A stretch of DNA of 27,759 nucleotides from Mesotaenium endlicherianum. Its lineage: Eukaryota > Streptophyta > Zygnematophyceae > Zygnematales > Mesotaeniaceae. The position numbers were made by a program, and so were the translations under genes. Below are positions 8,995-21,000 of this stretch, piece by piece. Location: the NCBI GenBank assembly GCA_009602735.1, contig WELA01012439.1, forward strand, positions 262,369 through 290,127, written 5' to 3'. The stretch's first letter is position 1. Each line of letters begins with the position of its first letter. The notes under the pieces were generated by a model. The model saw nothing but the letters and a program-made list of their open reading frames with translations. It searched no databases and was not told the origin of the DNA.

Positions 8995-11900
8995 TTATGG
9001 AGGGACTCCAGCGGCCCGAAGGTGGAACCGTGTCAACGCCCCTTTGGCATTGGTCAAGTGGTCCTTAAACTCCCAAGTGTCCCCAGAGGCATCGTAACCC
9101 TTCCATCGAATGAGGTATTTCATGACATATTTAGACGATCGACGGACCGAGCGAGCGTCTAAAATCTCATCGACCTCATATTCCTCAGGGTCGCCGTCCC
9201 GGACAGCGGGGACCGGTCCCGGTTGGACAGGGAACCGACCTGTGAACAGTGTATCACCTTTGATGTACGGTTCCAGGAAGGAGACATTAAAGACCGGGTG
9301 CCCCTTGTATTCAGCTGACATGTTCAGTTTGTAAGCATTCTGACCGACACGACGGACCACCGAATATGGACCGACCCAGACAGGGCCAAGCTTTTTCTTG
9401 ACCACACCAGGGAGGTACAGGTGCTGAGAATGCAGTTTGACTAAATCCCCCTTGGAAAATGTCAGTTCCCGACGGTGTTGATTAGCGTATTTTTGTTGGT
9501 TTTCTTGGGCCGTGTGCAAGTTTCGTTGGACTTCTGACAGGGTGTCAGCAAACTCCTGAGTTAACTGGAGGGAGACCGGGTTGTCAATCCCTTCAGGGTG
9601 AGTTAAAGATTCCCCTAGCACATCTAGAGGAGACTTAGGGACTCTACCCAGGCTGAGTTCAAAAGGAGTTTTGCCCGTTGACGCGTGCACCGCACTGTTG
9701 ACCGCAAACTGAATTTGAGGCAACAGGTCATCCCAATTATCTTGTTTTTGGTTAATATATGCTCTCAGCACCTCCTGCAGAACTCGGTTAGTTCTTTCAG
9801 TCTGCCCATCAGTCTGAGGGTGGTTTGCTGTGCTGAGCAGCTGTTTGACTCCCATTAACCCCATTAAAGCTCTCCAGAACTTAGAGGTGAATTTTGAGTC
9901 TCTGTCTGAGATGATATTAGAAGGGAGCCCATGTTGGCATACTACATGGTTGTAAAACTGTCTCGCTGTTTCGAGTGCAGTCACTTTGACAGTTGTGGGG
10001 ATAAAAATGACCATTTTTGTCAGTTTATCCACGACTACCAGTATTGAATCATGCCCGTTGGCAGTTCTTGGTAGTGAGACCACCCAGTCCATGGATATAG
10101 TTTCCCAGCGTCCCGCTGGGATGGGTAGCGGTTGCAAGAGACCTCCGGGTGGTGTGTGCCGAGACTTATTTCTCTGACACTGGTCACAGGACTTGACATA
10201 TTTCAAGACCTCCCGGGGTAACCCCTCCCAATGATAATGTTTTGCCAGTTTGCCAACAGTTTTGGCCTGCCCCAAATGTCCACCCAGGAGACTGTCATGA
10301 GCTTGACTCAGTAAGAGAGACCTTATTTCCAAATTATTAGGAATGACCAGCTTCAGCCTGCCTGAAGTGGTTTCAGTCACCCAGACCCCTCCCTTGAGCT
10401 TATACCCGAGTGCGGTAGCACGACACATACCAGTAGTGGGGCTGGGCTCAAATGTTGGGTCAGAAAGGTAGGCTTTCCTAAGTTGTTCAAGGAAGGACTT
10501 TTTCACCTTTAGTGAAGTGAGTGCACACAGGACTTTATCTACAGCATGCTGACTAAAGTTCCTTTCTTGCAAGTCAGGTCTTCTAGAGAGTGCATCAGCA
10601 GGATTCAACTTCCCTGGTTTGTAGTCGATCTGGACTTGGAACTGCTCCAGCATCTGGCTCCAGCGGTTCTCCCTCCTCGACAGCTTGGACTTCTTCTGAA
10701 AGTGGGTCAGAGCTAGATGATCTGTAATCACCTTAAAAGCTTTACCATGTAAGTATGCTCTCCACTGTTTGAGTACATGAATGATAGCTAGCAGCTCTTT
10801 ATCATGCACTGAGTAATTAATCTCCGCTGGATTAAATTTCATAGACTCATACAACACAGGATGCCACTCCTGCCGTACCTTACCATCCTTTGTGGTTTTG
10901 TCAGCAGGCTGCAACAAAATAGCACCCATGGCAAAATCAGAGGCATCAGTAACCACCTGCACCGGTTTGCTGGGGTCATACACGGCTAGCACTGGGGCAG
11001 AACAAAGGGCATCTTTAAGGGTCTGGAAGGCAGCCTGCTGCTCTTCCCCCCACACATACCCGATGTCTTTCTTAGTAAGGTCAGTCAGTTTACTGGCCTT
11101 TGTGGAATAATTCTCAATAAATCTCCTATAGTAGTTAGCCAACCCGAGGAAGGATCTAACTTCAGAGACAGACTGTGGTACTGGCCAGTCCCTTATGGTC
11201 TGGACTTTCTTAGGATCCACACTGATGCCCTCTTTACTGACAACGTGGCCTAAGAATTCAATACTTTCCTTAAAGAAATCACACTTGCTCATTTTAGCAT
11301 ACAAGTGATTTTTCCGCAGAGTGTCCAGCACTTTCTTTAAGTGTTCAGTGTGCTGAGCTTCATCTTTAGAGAAAATTAAAATATCATCCAGGAAAACTTG
11401 CACAAACTTATCCAAATAAGGTCTGAAAATGTCATTCATAGCACCCATAAAGGTAGCAGGAGCATTAGTCAGTCCAAATGGCATCACGTTGAACTCATAG
11501 TGTCCATAACGTGTGCGGAAAGCAGTCTTGTGTTCATCCCCCTCAGCAATTCTGATTTGATGATAACCACTCTTGAGATCTATCTTACTGAACACCTTAG
11601 CGCCAGACAGGGTATCAAGCAAGTCCTCGATTCTGGGTAAAGCATACTTGTTCTTTACTGTAATTCTGTTCAGGGCTCTGTAATCCACACACATCCGCAT
11701 ACTGCCATCCTTTTTCTTAACAAATAGGATAGGTGCGCCGTACGGTGATTTACTGGGAGAAATGTAACCATTTTCCTCCAGCTCTGCAATCTGTGTTTTC
11801 AACTCCTCACTCTCCAAATAAGACAAGCCATACGTGCGTTGCCAGGGTGGCTGGCTACCAGGTAATAAATCAATCCTATGATCTACTTCCCGCTTAGGGG

Positions 11901-12711
11901 GTAGTCCTGGAGGCATATTAAACACATCCGTGTACTGAGCAACAATGTTTGCAGCAGTAGGGTGTTCCGGAGGGTGTACCTTTTTCTCAACCACTTCTTC
12001 AGGTTGAGGAGGTACCTCTCTTAGCAGCAGACAGAACATTCTGTCTTCCTTCTGGTTCCAGCTTTTGACGAACTCCATTGCATTCAGCAACTTGCATCCT
12101 TCTGGAAGCCTCTTCTTTTCCTTCATTTGCCATCCACACAGGACAAGAGGAAGAGCACTGGTGGGTGCCAAGTCAGTCTGCCCATCACTGGCTCCTCTCA
12201 CTTTAACTGTACCTCTGCTCCAACACACTTCAGCTTGATGTCTATTAAGCCAGGACCTGCCTAGCACGAGATCATAAAAGCCAGTGTTGAGTACCTCAAA
12301 TGTAAGCGTTTCAGTTAGAACTGCAATGCCAGAACCTAACTGGACCTCAATAGGCTTGGTTATAACTCCTCCCGGGATACTTGAGGCATCTCCAAGGAAT
12401 ATTTTTCTATTCCCTTGGGTGACAGTAGGCAGCCTTAGCCGCTTAACTAAGTCCTTGTGGATAAAAGTATGTGACGCCCCTCCGTCAACAAATGCCCTCA
12501 CCTTCCTACCTGCAATCATGCAATGCAGTAGGATAGGGGGGACTGTCTTTTCCTGACTTTCGCATTGTTCTCCTGACGTAGCAAAGAAATGTTGGACATC
12601 AGGTGGAACAAGAGCATCCAGAGTGTGCACTCTCTGGACGTCTATATTGCTGATGGTCTCCTTTATCTGTTTGTCAGGCATGCATAGTGAATCCAGTTCA
12701 GCAGGACCCAT
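8995..12711 (-). CDS. pol: Pol polyprotein of element A (PR-RT-RNaseH-IN-chromodomain)
   Basis: This is a 1238-codon open frame in the -1 frame relative to gag. It differs from the pol of element B by one residue (Lys for Asn at position 14 in MPDKQ). It has the same motifs as B: protease DGGA at 76-79, RT FLDD at 440-443, RNase H D589/E639/D664, integrase H805/H812/C842/C845 and D875/D936/E972, and a chromodomain from about 1177. The ATG at 12711 is only the first Met of the frame; the frame is open upstream to the slippery site at 12804-12798, so the natural product is probably a Gag-Pol fusion. It is intact, with no stops or frameshifts. Confidence 0.95.
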   Translation of the reverse strand: MGPAELDSLCMPDKQIKETISNIDVQRVHTLDALVPPDVQHFFATSGEQCESQEKTVPPILLHCMIAGRKVRAFVDGGASHTFIHKDLVKRLRLPTVTQGNRKIFLGDASSIPGGVITKPIEVQLGSGIAVLTETLTFEVLNTGFYDLVLGRSWLNRHQAEVCWSRGTVKVRGASDGQTDLAPTSALPLVLCGWQMKEKKRLPEGCKLLNAMEFVKSWNQKEDRMFCLLLREVPPQPEEVVEKKVHPPEHPTAANIVAQYTDVFNMPPGLPPKREVDHRIDLLPGSQPPWQRTYGLSYLESEELKTQIAELEENGYISPSKSPYGAPILFVKKKDGSMRMCVDYRALNRITVKNKYALPRIEDLLDTLSGAKVFSKIDLKSGYHQIRIAEGDEHKTAFRTRYGHYEFNVMPFGLTNAPATFMGAMNDIFRPYLDKFVQVFLDDILIFSKDEAQHTEHLKKVLDTLRKNHLYAKMSKCDFFKESIEFLGHVVSKEGISVDPKKVQTIRDWPVPQSVSEVRSFLGLANYYRRFIENYSTKASKLTDLTKKDIGYVWGEEQQAAFQTLKDALCSAPVLAVYDPSKPVQVVTDASDFAMGAILLQPADKTTKDGKVRQEWHPVLYESMKFNPAEINYSVHDKELLAIIHVLKQWRAYLHGKAFKVITDHLALTHFQKKSKLSRRENRWSQMLEQFQVQIDYKPGKLNPADALSRRPDLQERNFSQHAVDKVLCALTSLKVKKSFLEQLRKAYLSDPTFEPSPTTGMCRATALGYKLKGGVWVTETTSGRLKLVIPNNLEIRSLLLSQAHDSLLGGHLGQAKTVGKLAKHYHWEGLPREVLKYVKSCDQCQRNKSRHTPPGGLLQPLPIPAGRWETISMDWVVSLPRTANGHDSILVVVDKLTKMVIFIPTTVKVTALETARQFYNHVVCQHGLPSNIISDRDSKFTSKFWRALMGLMGVKQLLSTANHPQTDGQTERTNRVLQEVLRAYINQKQDNWDDLLPQIQFAVNSAVHASTGKTPFELSLGRVPKSPLDVLGESLTHPEGIDNPVSLQLTQEFADTLSEVQRNLHTAQENQQKYANQHRRELTFSKGDLVKLHSQHLYLPGVVKKKLGPVWVGPYSVVRRVGQNAYKLNMSAEYKGHPVFNVSFLEPYIKGDTLFTGRFPVQPGPVPAVRDGDPEEYEVDEILDARSVRRSSKYVMKYLIRWKGYDASGDTWEFKDHLTNAKGALTRFHLRAAGVPP

Positions 12712-12762
12712 AATACCTGCTACGAGGGCAGCTAGTGACGACTCACTATCTCTAGCATCCTC

Positions 12763-12804
12763 ACAGTCAGTAGACTGGATTACTGACTGTTGCTGTCTTT
12801 TAAA
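12763..12804 (-). promoter_or_regulatory. -1 ribosomal frameshift signal, element A
   Basis: On the - strand, TTTAAAA (12804-12798) in the T-TTA-AAA phase of gag is followed by a 7-nt spacer and a perfect 10-bp stem-loop (12790-12781 with 12772-12763). Identical to element B. Confidence 0.8.
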
Positions 12805-14258
12805 GGCTGGTCTTTTCTCTCGACCTTAGGCAGGTGCTTGACCGGACACTGTTCTCTGTAGTGGCCTTTCTGCTGACAATGGTAGCAAGTAGATTTTGCT
12901 GAGGCTGGTCTCGGCTTAGTCCTACCACCACCCCTTCCATAGCCACCTCGAGAGGGACCACCTCTACCTCTAGACTGAATAGCATTGTACTCATACTCAT
13001 ATTCATCACCCTGATTATCCTCAGCCTGGTCTCCTTCAACTGCATTGTAGGAACCGTGGGGCTTTTTGACAATCTTAGACACCAAAGCGTTACTCTGGCG
13101 CTTGTGATTGAACTGCTGCTGATCCCAGGCGTCAGCATCCTGGATCAAGTCAGCCAGTTTCTCATACTTTTTCTCAGCAAAATGACCAGAGACCTCGGAT
13201 TTCAAGCCATACCTGAAGTATGCTATCCTATACCGTTCTGGCAAATCAGGCTGCTTCATCATGTTCTCTTGGAACTTTTGAGCAAACTCAGCAACTGAAG
13301 TGGTCTGCTTCAGTGTCAGGGAGATCATCGCATAGATAGCTTTCTCCTGCTGGTTGATGACATCAAACTTCTCATGCAACTTCTCGACAAACTCTACCCA
13401 CGTAGGGTCACCGAGTTGCCGAGCCTTACGCTCTTCCTTCCAGTAAAGCCACCAGTCTGCGGCACTGCCTTTCAGTAGCGCACCGGTGTGCCTGACCTTC
13501 TCGTAATCTTGCAGTTCTGGGTAGTTCTCCAGCCACTGCTCAACATCCGCGAGAAACTTGATCAGGTAATATTTTCTGTTTCCCTCAGGATCATAGTCCT
13601 GGGGAGGTTTCGGCTTGGGCTTACTAGGCCCTCGGCCACCACCACTAGTGGTGTGAGACCCCAGTTGGTCTCTGTCCCGGAGTAGGGACATTATGATTCT
13701 TTTGTCCTCCTGCTGGGACTGATACATGGTCGCCATTTGCGACTGCATCTGAACGAACAATGCTCCCAAGTCTACATTTTGGGGTGGTAGATTAGCAAAT
13801 GCAGCAGCAGCATTGGCATCTACTCGCTGAGTAGTGTCCTCAACAATCCCTCTTGCTCCTGCAGCAGCAATTCCTGCCGCATTCAGCCGGTCACGTATTT
13901 GACCTAGGGGTACATTGAGTTGTACGGCAGGAGGTGGGTTCAGAACATTGGCCCTTGATGCCATAAGTTCTTCAACAGTGCGCTCGTCAGCTGGCTGTCC
14001 TTCCCTCCTTTGTATATCTTCAGCGGCCTTTGCTACTTGTTCAGCTTCTAGTCTGGCTATCTCCTCCTCAGCTTGCTGAGCTGCGACTGAGGCAATAGCA
14101 GCTGCCTCATCTGCAGCCTCCCTAGCTGCAGTATCCGCTACTGCTTCCGAATAGGTACGGTTTCCCGCTACATGGCTTTCCGCCTGGTTTTCGACATTCT
14201 CGTTATCCTGGTTCTCCATGTCTCGGGAGTTGCTAGTTTGAGACCTTGTCCTTACCAT
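12780..14258 (-). CDS. gag: Gag of element A
   Basis: This 492-residue protein is identical in sequence to the gag of B and C. The N-terminal third is rich in Ala, Glu and Gln and probably forms coiled coils (about 45-100). The capsid-like core (about 225-400) shows W and hydrophobic positions typical of retrotransposon gag ([11 protein letters not shown], then SAADWWLYW). An RG-rich stretch (about 430-452) precedes a CCHC zinc knuckle at 458-471. It would form the virus-like particle and bind the RNA. The start is the first ATG after the PBS (leader 21 nt). Confidence 0.95.
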   Translation of the reverse strand: MVRTRSQTSNSRDMENQDNENVENQAESHVAGNRTYSEAVADTAAREAADEAAAIASVAAQQAEEEIARLEAEQVAKAAEDIQRREGQPADERTVEELMASRANVLNPPPAVQLNVPLGQIRDRLNAAGIAAAGARGIVEDTTQRVDANAAAAFANLPPQNVDLGALFVQMQSQMATMYQSQQEDKRIIMSLLRDRDQLGSHTTSGGGRGPSKPKPKPPQDYDPEGNRKYYLIKFLADVEQWLENYPELQDYEKVRHTGALLKGSAADWWLYWKEERKARQLGDPTWVEFVEKLHEKFDVINQQEKAIYAMISLTLKQTTSVAEFAQKFQENMMKQPDLPERYRIAYFRYGLKSEVSGHFAEKKYEKLADLIQDADAWDQQQFNHKRQSNALVSKIVKKPHGSYNAVEGDQAEDNQGDEYEYEYNAIQSRGRGGPSRGGYGRGGGRTKPRPASAKSTCYHCQQKGHYREQCPVKHLPKVERKDQPLKDSNSQ

Positions 14259-14279
14259 ACAAAGAAGACTGTGATAACT

Positions 14280-14291
14280 GCTCCGATACCA
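14280..14291 (-). other. PBS of element A (variant initiator-Met type)
   Basis: TGGTATCGGAGC on the - strand lies one base inside the 5' LTR. It differs from the plant initiator-Met complement by A to G at position 8, which would still allow a G-U pair. Confidence 0.85.
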
Positions 14292-14292
14292 C

Positions 14293-15012
14293 TGAAATGA
14301 ATCGACTTACCAAATAGGCGATTAACAAAAAATGAAGATCTTTATATCAGCAAGTAATCTTTATGGTACTTTCCGTTAACTGTTTAACGGCAAAAGGACA
14401 GCGCACTAGCAGTGAATAATACTCGTCAGTCAAATGAGAGTAAACTAGCATCAATAATGCAAATCAGTAAACTCATACATAAGCAAGGTTAGAAGACAGT
14501 GCGTATCAATGGCTTCTCGCCTTGGATTCAGATCTCTCTCAGTAAGCTGTACAAGAGAGTTGGCCTCGTTTCCGAATGCCGAACTCGAGAGCAATGCCTA
14601 GCATATGTACATGGAATGAGTTTACTGTTCAACGGTCAGTGCGATGGCACCGCCTACCCGGGAGTTAACCACGTTGGTAGGACCTCGGTTAACCAAATCC
14701 ACCGCCATCTCCCATCATCCCGAATAGCCATCCATCATAGGGATGTCATCTGGCTATTCATCTAGCATATCGCACTTAGATGCATATCAAGGCAGTTCGC
14801 TGCTACCGAGTACGGAAGTCAGCTGGCTGTCAAAGAATGTGTCAGCAAGCTGACTTATAAGGACTTCAGCCTGCTGCTTTCGGCTGAGTCATTAAACTGA
14901 TAATTATTTAAAGTCCAGCAGACTGACTATTAACTAAAGTTCAGCAGGCTGAACTTAATTAACTATTATATTTAAATGAATATTATATCCACTAATATAC
15001 TGATTCATTACA
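14293..15012 (-). repeat. 5' LTR of element A
   Basis: This 720-bp LTR reads TGTAATGAATC to ATTTCA on the - strand. It faces the 5' LTR of element B across a 745-bp spacer. It differs from B's 5' LTR at clearly more positions than the internal regions of A and B differ. Confidence 0.93.
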
Positions 15013-15017
15013 AGCAG
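15013..15017 (+). repeat. Target site duplication of element A, right copy
   Basis: AGCAG is the second copy of the 5-bp duplication at 6212-6216, directly after the outer edge of A's 5' LTR. Confidence 0.93.
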
Positions 15018-15757
15018 GAACCCGTACTTATTCTGAAGCAGTGGCAGATACTGCAGCTAGAGAGACTGTAGATGAGGCAGCTGCTATTGCTGCAGTCGCA
15101 GCGCAGCAGGCTGAGGAGAAAAGAGTCAGATTAGAAGCCGAACGATTAGCAAAAACTGTTGAAGATACGGAAAGGAGGGAAGGTCAGCCAGTGGACGAGC
15201 GCACTGTCGAAGAACTTATGGCAGCAAGGGCCAATATTCTGAACCCACCTCCTCCTGTACAACTCAATGTGCCTCTAGGTCAAATTCGTGACCGACTAAA
15301 TGCGGCAAAAATTGCTGCTGCAGAAGCGAGAGGGACTGTTGAGGACACTACTCAGCGAGTGGATGCCATTGCTACGGCTGCATTTGCTAGACTCCCACCT
15401 CAAAGTGTGGATTTGGGAGTAATATTCGTGCAAATGCAATCACAAATAGCGAGCATGTATCAATCCCAATAGGAGGACAAAAGAATCCTAATCTCTTTCC
15501 TACGGGACAGAGACCAACTGGGTTCTCAAACCACTGGTGGTGGTCGCAGAGGGCCTAGTAAGCCTAAGCCAAAACCTCCCCAGGATTATAATCCTGAGGC
15601 AAACAAAAAGTGTTACCTGATCAAGTTTCTCGTTGATGTTGAGGAGTGGCTGGAGAACTACCCAGAACTGCAAGATCACGAGAAGATCAGGCACACTGGT
15701 GCTCTACTGAAAGGCAGCGCAGCAGACTGGTGGCTGTATTGGAAAGGAGAGCAGAAG
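15013..15757 (+). pseudogene. Element D gag, second fragment
   Basis: The gag of D resumes here in frame with the piece at 6123-6216. It aligns through the coiled-coil part and into the gag core (ADWWLYWKG). A TAG at 15470-15472 replaces a CAG (Gln) of the intact copies, a C-to-T change that would truncate the protein at 182 residues; the frame after it remains readable. The sequence stops at 15757 where element B inserts. The last five bases, AGAAG, are the expected target duplication of B/C, whose partner lies outside the window. Confidence 0.92.
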
Positions 15758-16477
15758 TGTAATGAATTAGTATATTAGTGGATATAATATTCATTTAAAT
15801 ATAATAGTTAATTAAGTTCAGCCTGCTGAACTTTAAGTTAATAGTCAGTCTGCTGGACTTTACATAATTATCAGTTTAATGACTCAGCCGGAAGCAGCAG
15901 GCTGAAGTCCATATAAGTCAGCTTGCTGACCCATTCTTTGACAGCCAGCTGACTTCCGTACTCGGTAGCAGCGAACTGCCTTGATATGCATCTAAGTGCG
16001 ATATGCTAGATGAATGGCCAGATGACATCCCTATGATGGATGGCTATTCGGGATGATGGGAGATGGCGGTGGATTTGGTTAACCGAGGTCCTACCAACGT
16101 GGTTAACTCCCGGGTAGGCGGTGCCATCGCACTGACCGTTGAACAGTAAACTCATTCCATGTACATATGCTAGGCATTGCTCTCGAGTTCGGCATTCGGA
16201 AACGAGGCCAACTCTCTTGTACAGCTTACTGAGAGAGATCTGAATCCAAGGCGAGAAGCCATTGATACGCACTGTCTTCTAACCTTGCTTATGTATGAGT
16301 TTACTGATTTGCATCATTGATGCTAGTTTACTCGCATTTGACTTACGAGTATTATTCCCTGCTAGTGTATTGTCCTTTGCCGTTTAACTAGTTAACGGAA
16401 ATACCATAAAGATTACTTGCTGATATAAAGATCTTTATTAATTGTTAATCGCCTATTTGGTAAGTCGATTCATTTCA
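15758..16477 (+). repeat. 5' LTR of element B
   Basis: This 720-bp LTR starts TGTAATGAATTAG and ends ATTTCA. The first 200 bp hold palindromic CAGC-NN-GCTG motifs in two repeat copies (from 15816). TATAAAG at 16424-16430 is a possible TATA box close to the 3' end, which would make R-U5 very short; this is only a guess. Confidence 0.93.
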
Positions 16478-16478
16478 G

Positions 16479-16490
16479 TGGTATCGGAGC
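16479..16490 (+). other. PBS of element B (variant initiator-Met type)
   Basis: TGGTATCGGAGC lies one base after the LTR; it has G where element D and the plant initiator-Met complement have A. Confidence 0.88.
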
Positions 16491-16511
16491 AGTTATCACA
16501 GTCTTCTTTGT

Positions 16512-17990
16512 ATGGTAAGGACAAGGTCTCAAACTAGCAACTCCCGAGACATGGAGAACCAGGATAACGAGAATGTCGAAAACCAGGCGGAAAGCCATGT
16601 AGCGGGAAACCGTACCTATTCGGAAGCAGTAGCGGATACTGCAGCTAGGGAGGCAGCAGATGAGGCAGCTGCTATTGCCTCAGTCGCAGCTCAGCAAGCT
16701 GAGGAGGAGATAGCCAGACTAGAAGCTGAACAAGTAGCAAAGGCCGCTGAAGATATACAAAGGAGGGAAGGACAGCCAGCTGACGAGCGCACTGTTGAAG
16801 AACTTATGGCATCAAGGGCCAATGTTCTGAACCCACCTCCTGCCGTACAACTCAATGTACCCCTAGGTCAAATACGTGACCGGCTGAATGCGGCAGGAAT
16901 TGCTGCTGCAGGAGCAAGAGGGATTGTTGAGGACACTACTCAGCGAGTAGATGCCAATGCTGCTGCTGCATTTGCTAATCTACCACCCCAAAATGTAGAC
17001 TTGGGAGCATTGTTCGTTCAGATGCAGTCGCAAATGGCGACCATGTATCAGTCCCAGCAGGAGGACAAAAGAATCATAATGTCCCTACTCCGGGACAGAG
17101 ACCAACTGGGGTCTCACACCACTAGTGGTGGTGGCCGAGGGCCTAGTAAGCCCAAGCCGAAACCTCCCCAGGACTATGATCCTGAGGGAAACAGAAAATA
17201 TTACCTGATCAAGTTTCTCGCGGATGTTGAGCAGTGGCTGGAGAACTACCCAGAACTGCAAGATTACGAGAAGGTCAGGCACACCGGTGCGCTACTGAAA
17301 GGCAGTGCCGCAGACTGGTGGCTTTACTGGAAGGAAGAGCGTAAGGCTCGGCAACTCGGTGACCCTACGTGGGTAGAGTTTGTCGAGAAGTTGCATGAGA
17401 AGTTTGATGTCATCAACCAGCAGGAGAAAGCTATCTATGCGATGATCTCCCTGACACTGAAGCAGACCACTTCAGTTGCTGAGTTTGCTCAAAAGTTCCA
17501 AGAGAACATGATGAAGCAGCCTGATTTGCCAGAACGGTATAGGATAGCATACTTCAGGTATGGCTTGAAATCCGAGGTCTCTGGTCATTTTGCTGAGAAA
17601 AAGTATGAGAAACTGGCTGACTTGATCCAGGATGCTGACGCCTGGGATCAGCAGCAGTTCAATCACAAGCGCCAGAGTAACGCTTTGGTGTCTAAGATTG
17701 TCAAAAAGCCCCACGGTTCCTACAATGCAGTTGAAGGAGACCAGGCTGAGGATAATCAGGGTGATGAATATGAGTATGAGTACAATGCTATTCAGTCTAG
17801 AGGTAGAGGTGGTCCCTCTCGAGGTGGCTATGGAAGGGGTGGTGGTAGGACTAAGCCGAGACCAGCCTCAGCAAAATCTACTTGCTACCATTGTCAGCAG
17901 AAAGGCCACTACAGAGAACAGTGTCCGGTCAAGCACCTGCCTAAGGTCGAGAGAAAAGACCAGCCTTTAAAAGACAGCAACAGTCAGTAA
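16512..17990 (+). CDS. gag: Gag of element B
   Basis: This 492-residue structural protein starts at the first ATG after the PBS, 21 nt downstream. Order of parts: Arg/Ser-rich N-terminus ([10 protein letters not shown]), Ala/Glu/Gln-rich likely coiled coil (about 45-100), linker with PPQNVDL, Lys/Pro-rich segment (about 210-222), gag core (about 225-400), Tyr/Glu-rich acidic patch and RG-rich stretch (about 430-452), and a CCHC knuckle with C458, C461, H466 and C471. It would assemble particles and package RNA. Its stop (17988-17990) lies inside the stem of the frameshift signal. The ATG is immediately followed by GTAAGG, so it could also be part of a splice donor. Confidence 0.96.
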   Translation: MVRTRSQTSNSRDMENQDNENVENQAESHVAGNRTYSEAVADTAAREAADEAAAIASVAAQQAEEEIARLEAEQVAKAAEDIQRREGQPADERTVEELMASRANVLNPPPAVQLNVPLGQIRDRLNAAGIAAAGARGIVEDTTQRVDANAAAAFANLPPQNVDLGALFVQMQSQMATMYQSQQEDKRIIMSLLRDRDQLGSHTTSGGGRGPSKPKPKPPQDYDPEGNRKYYLIKFLADVEQWLENYPELQDYEKVRHTGALLKGSAADWWLYWKEERKARQLGDPTWVEFVEKLHEKFDVINQQEKAIYAMISLTLKQTTSVAEFAQKFQENMMKQPDLPERYRIAYFRYGLKSEVSGHFAEKKYEKLADLIQDADAWDQQQFNHKRQSNALVSKIVKKPHGSYNAVEGDQAEDNQGDEYEYEYNAIQSRGRGGPSRGGYGRGGGRTKPRPASAKSTCYHCQQKGHYREQCPVKHLPKVERKDQPLKDSNSQ

Positions 17991-18007
17991 TCCAGTCTAC
18001 TGACTGT
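17966..18007 (+). promoter_or_regulatory. -1 ribosomal frameshift signal between gag and pol
   Basis: The heptamer TTTAAAA (17966-17972) is in the X-XXY-YYZ phase of gag (codons TTA AAA). A 7-nt spacer follows, then a perfect 10-bp stem, ACAGTCAGTA (17980-17989) with TACTGACTGT (17998-18007), around an 8-nt loop. The gag stop is in the stem. A -1 slip enters the pol frame, which is open from there (RQQQSVIQ...) to the pol stop. The loop bases ATCCAGT could pair with ACTGGAT at 18073-18079 as a long-range pseudoknot. Confidence 0.82.
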
Positions 18008-18058
18008 GAGGATGCTAGAGATAGTGAGTCGTCACTAGCTGCCCTCGTAGCAGGTATT

Positions 18059-21000
18059 ATGGGTCCTGCTGAACTGGATTCACTATGCATGCCTGACAAC
18101 CAGATAAAGGAGACCATCAGCAATATAGACGTCCAGAGAGTGCACACTCTGGATGCTCTTGTTCCACCTGATGTCCAACATTTCTTTGCTACGTCAGGAG
18201 AACAATGCGAAAGTCAGGAAAAGACAGTCCCCCCTATCCTACTGCATTGCATGATTGCAGGTAGGAAGGTGAGGGCATTTGTTGACGGAGGGGCGTCACA
18301 TACTTTTATCCACAAGGACTTAGTTAAGCGGCTAAGGCTGCCTACTGTCACCCAAGGGAATAGAAAAATATTCCTTGGAGATGCCTCAAGTATCCCGGGA
18401 GGAGTTATAACCAAGCCTATTGAGGTCCAGTTAGGTTCTGGCATTGCAGTTCTAACTGAAACGCTTACATTTGAGGTACTCAACACTGGCTTTTATGATC
18501 TCGTGCTAGGCAGGTCCTGGCTTAATAGACATCAAGCTGAAGTGTGTTGGAGCAGAGGTACAGTTAAAGTGAGAGGAGCCAGTGATGGGCAGACTGACTT
18601 GGCACCCACCAGTGCTCTTCCTCTTGTCCTGTGTGGATGGCAAATGAAGGAAAAGAAGAGGCTTCCAGAAGGATGCAAGTTGCTGAATGCAATGGAGTTC
18701 GTCAAAAGCTGGAACCAGAAGGAAGACAGAATGTTCTGTCTGCTGCTAAGAGAGGTACCTCCTCAACCTGAAGAAGTGGTTGAGAAAAAGGTACACCCTC
18801 CGGAACACCCTACTGCTGCAAACATTGTTGCTCAGTACACGGATGTGTTTAATATGCCTCCAGGACTACCCCCTAAGCGGGAAGTAGATCATAGGATTGA
18901 TTTATTACCTGGTAGCCAGCCACCCTGGCAACGCACGTATGGCTTGTCTTATTTGGAGAGTGAGGAGTTGAAAACACAGATTGCAGAGCTGGAGGAAAAT
19001 GGTTACATTTCTCCCAGTAAATCACCGTACGGCGCACCTATCCTATTTGTTAAGAAAAAGGATGGCAGTATGCGGATGTGTGTGGATTACAGAGCCCTGA
19101 ACAGAATTACAGTAAAGAACAAGTATGCTTTACCCAGAATCGAGGACTTGCTTGATACCCTGTCTGGCGCTAAGGTGTTCAGTAAGATAGATCTCAAGAG
19201 TGGTTATCATCAAATCAGAATTGCTGAGGGGGATGAACACAAGACTGCTTTCCGCACACGTTATGGACACTATGAGTTCAACGTGATGCCATTTGGACTG
19301 ACTAATGCTCCTGCTACCTTTATGGGTGCTATGAATGACATTTTCAGACCTTATTTGGATAAGTTTGTGCAAGTTTTCCTGGATGATATTTTAATTTTCT
19401 CTAAAGATGAAGCTCAGCACACTGAACACTTAAAGAAAGTGCTGGACACTCTGCGGAAAAATCACTTGTATGCTAAAATGAGCAAGTGTGATTTCTTTAA
19501 GGAAAGTATTGAATTCTTAGGCCACGTTGTCAGTAAAGAGGGCATCAGTGTGGATCCTAAGAAAGTCCAGACCATAAGGGACTGGCCAGTACCACAGTCT
19601 GTCTCTGAAGTTAGATCCTTCCTCGGGTTGGCTAACTACTATAGGAGATTTATTGAGAATTATTCCACAAAGGCCAGTAAACTGACTGACCTTACTAAGA
19701 AAGACATCGGGTATGTGTGGGGGGAAGAGCAGCAGGCTGCCTTCCAGACCCTTAAAGATGCCCTTTGTTCTGCCCCAGTGCTAGCCGTGTATGACCCCAG
19801 CAAACCGGTGCAGGTGGTTACTGATGCCTCTGATTTTGCCATGGGTGCTATTTTGTTGCAGCCTGCTGACAAAACCACAAAGGATGGTAAGGTACGGCAG
19901 GAGTGGCATCCTGTGTTGTATGAGTCTATGAAATTTAATCCAGCGGAGATTAATTACTCAGTGCATGATAAAGAGCTGCTAGCTATCATTCATGTACTCA
20001 AACAGTGGAGAGCATACTTACATGGTAAAGCTTTTAAGGTGATTACAGATCATCTAGCTCTGACCCACTTTCAGAAGAAGTCCAAGCTGTCGAGGAGGGA
20101 GAACCGCTGGAGCCAGATGCTGGAGCAGTTCCAAGTCCAGATCGACTACAAACCAGGGAAGTTGAATCCTGCTGATGCACTCTCTAGAAGACCTGACTTG
20201 CAAGAAAGGAACTTTAGTCAGCATGCTGTAGATAAAGTCCTGTGTGCACTCACTTCACTAAAGGTGAAAAAGTCCTTCCTTGAACAACTTAGGAAAGCCT
20301 ACCTTTCTGACCCAACATTTGAGCCCAGCCCCACTACTGGTATGTGTCGTGCTACCGCACTCGGGTATAAGCTCAAGGGAGGGGTCTGGGTGACTGAAAC
20401 CACTTCAGGCAGGCTGAAGCTGGTCATTCCTAATAATTTGGAAATAAGGTCTCTCTTACTGAGTCAAGCTCATGACAGTCTCCTGGGTGGACATTTGGGG
20501 CAGGCCAAAACTGTTGGCAAACTGGCAAAACATTATCATTGGGAGGGGTTACCCCGGGAGGTCTTGAAATATGTCAAGTCCTGTGACCAGTGTCAGAGAA
20601 ATAAGTCTCGGCACACACCACCCGGAGGTCTCTTGCAACCGCTACCCATCCCAGCGGGACGCTGGGAAACTATATCCATGGACTGGGTGGTCTCACTACC
20701 AAGAACTGCCAACGGGCATGATTCAATACTGGTAGTCGTGGATAAACTGACAAAAATGGTCATTTTTATCCCCACAACTGTCAAAGTGACTGCACTCGAA
20801 ACAGCGAGACAGTTTTACAACCATGTAGTATGCCAACATGGGCTCCCTTCTAATATCATCTCAGACAGAGACTCAAAATTCACCTCTAAGTTCTGGAGAG
20901 CTTTAATGGGGTTAATGGGAGTCAAACAGCTGCTCAGCACAGCAAACCACCCTCAGACTGATGGGCAGACTGAAAGAACTAACCGAGTTCTGCAGGAGGT

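Larger units (their letters stand above)
6217..15012 (-). mobile_element. Element A: complete Ty3/gypsy chromovirus with extra ORF3
   Basis: This is an 8796-bp complete element on the - strand. In its own orientation it has a 5' LTR (14293-15012), PBS (14280-14291), gag (14258-12780), a frameshift signal, pol (12711-8995), ORF3 (8727-7051), PPT (6952-6940) and a 3' LTR (6937-6217). It is flanked by AGCAG on both sides. From its 5' LTR start to the start of its 3' LTR it is collinear with element B in reverse (coordinates add to 30770), with the coding part free of net indels. The two LTRs differ at about ten positions plus one indel by eye, roughly 1.4%, so it is not brand new, yet all three ORFs are open. 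Confidence 0.95.

Noticed and set aside
16006-16272. 88-codon open frame on the antisense strand of the LTRs, found in almost every LTR copy here
   Set aside because: The LTR copies are nearly identical, so its repetition is not independent evidence. In the older LTR of D it is broken, and the protein resembles nothing known.
17632-17970. 112-codon frame overlapping the 3' part of gag
   Set aside because: It is a shadow in the +1 frame of gag; it has no motif, and the CCHC knuckle and core lie in the gag frame.
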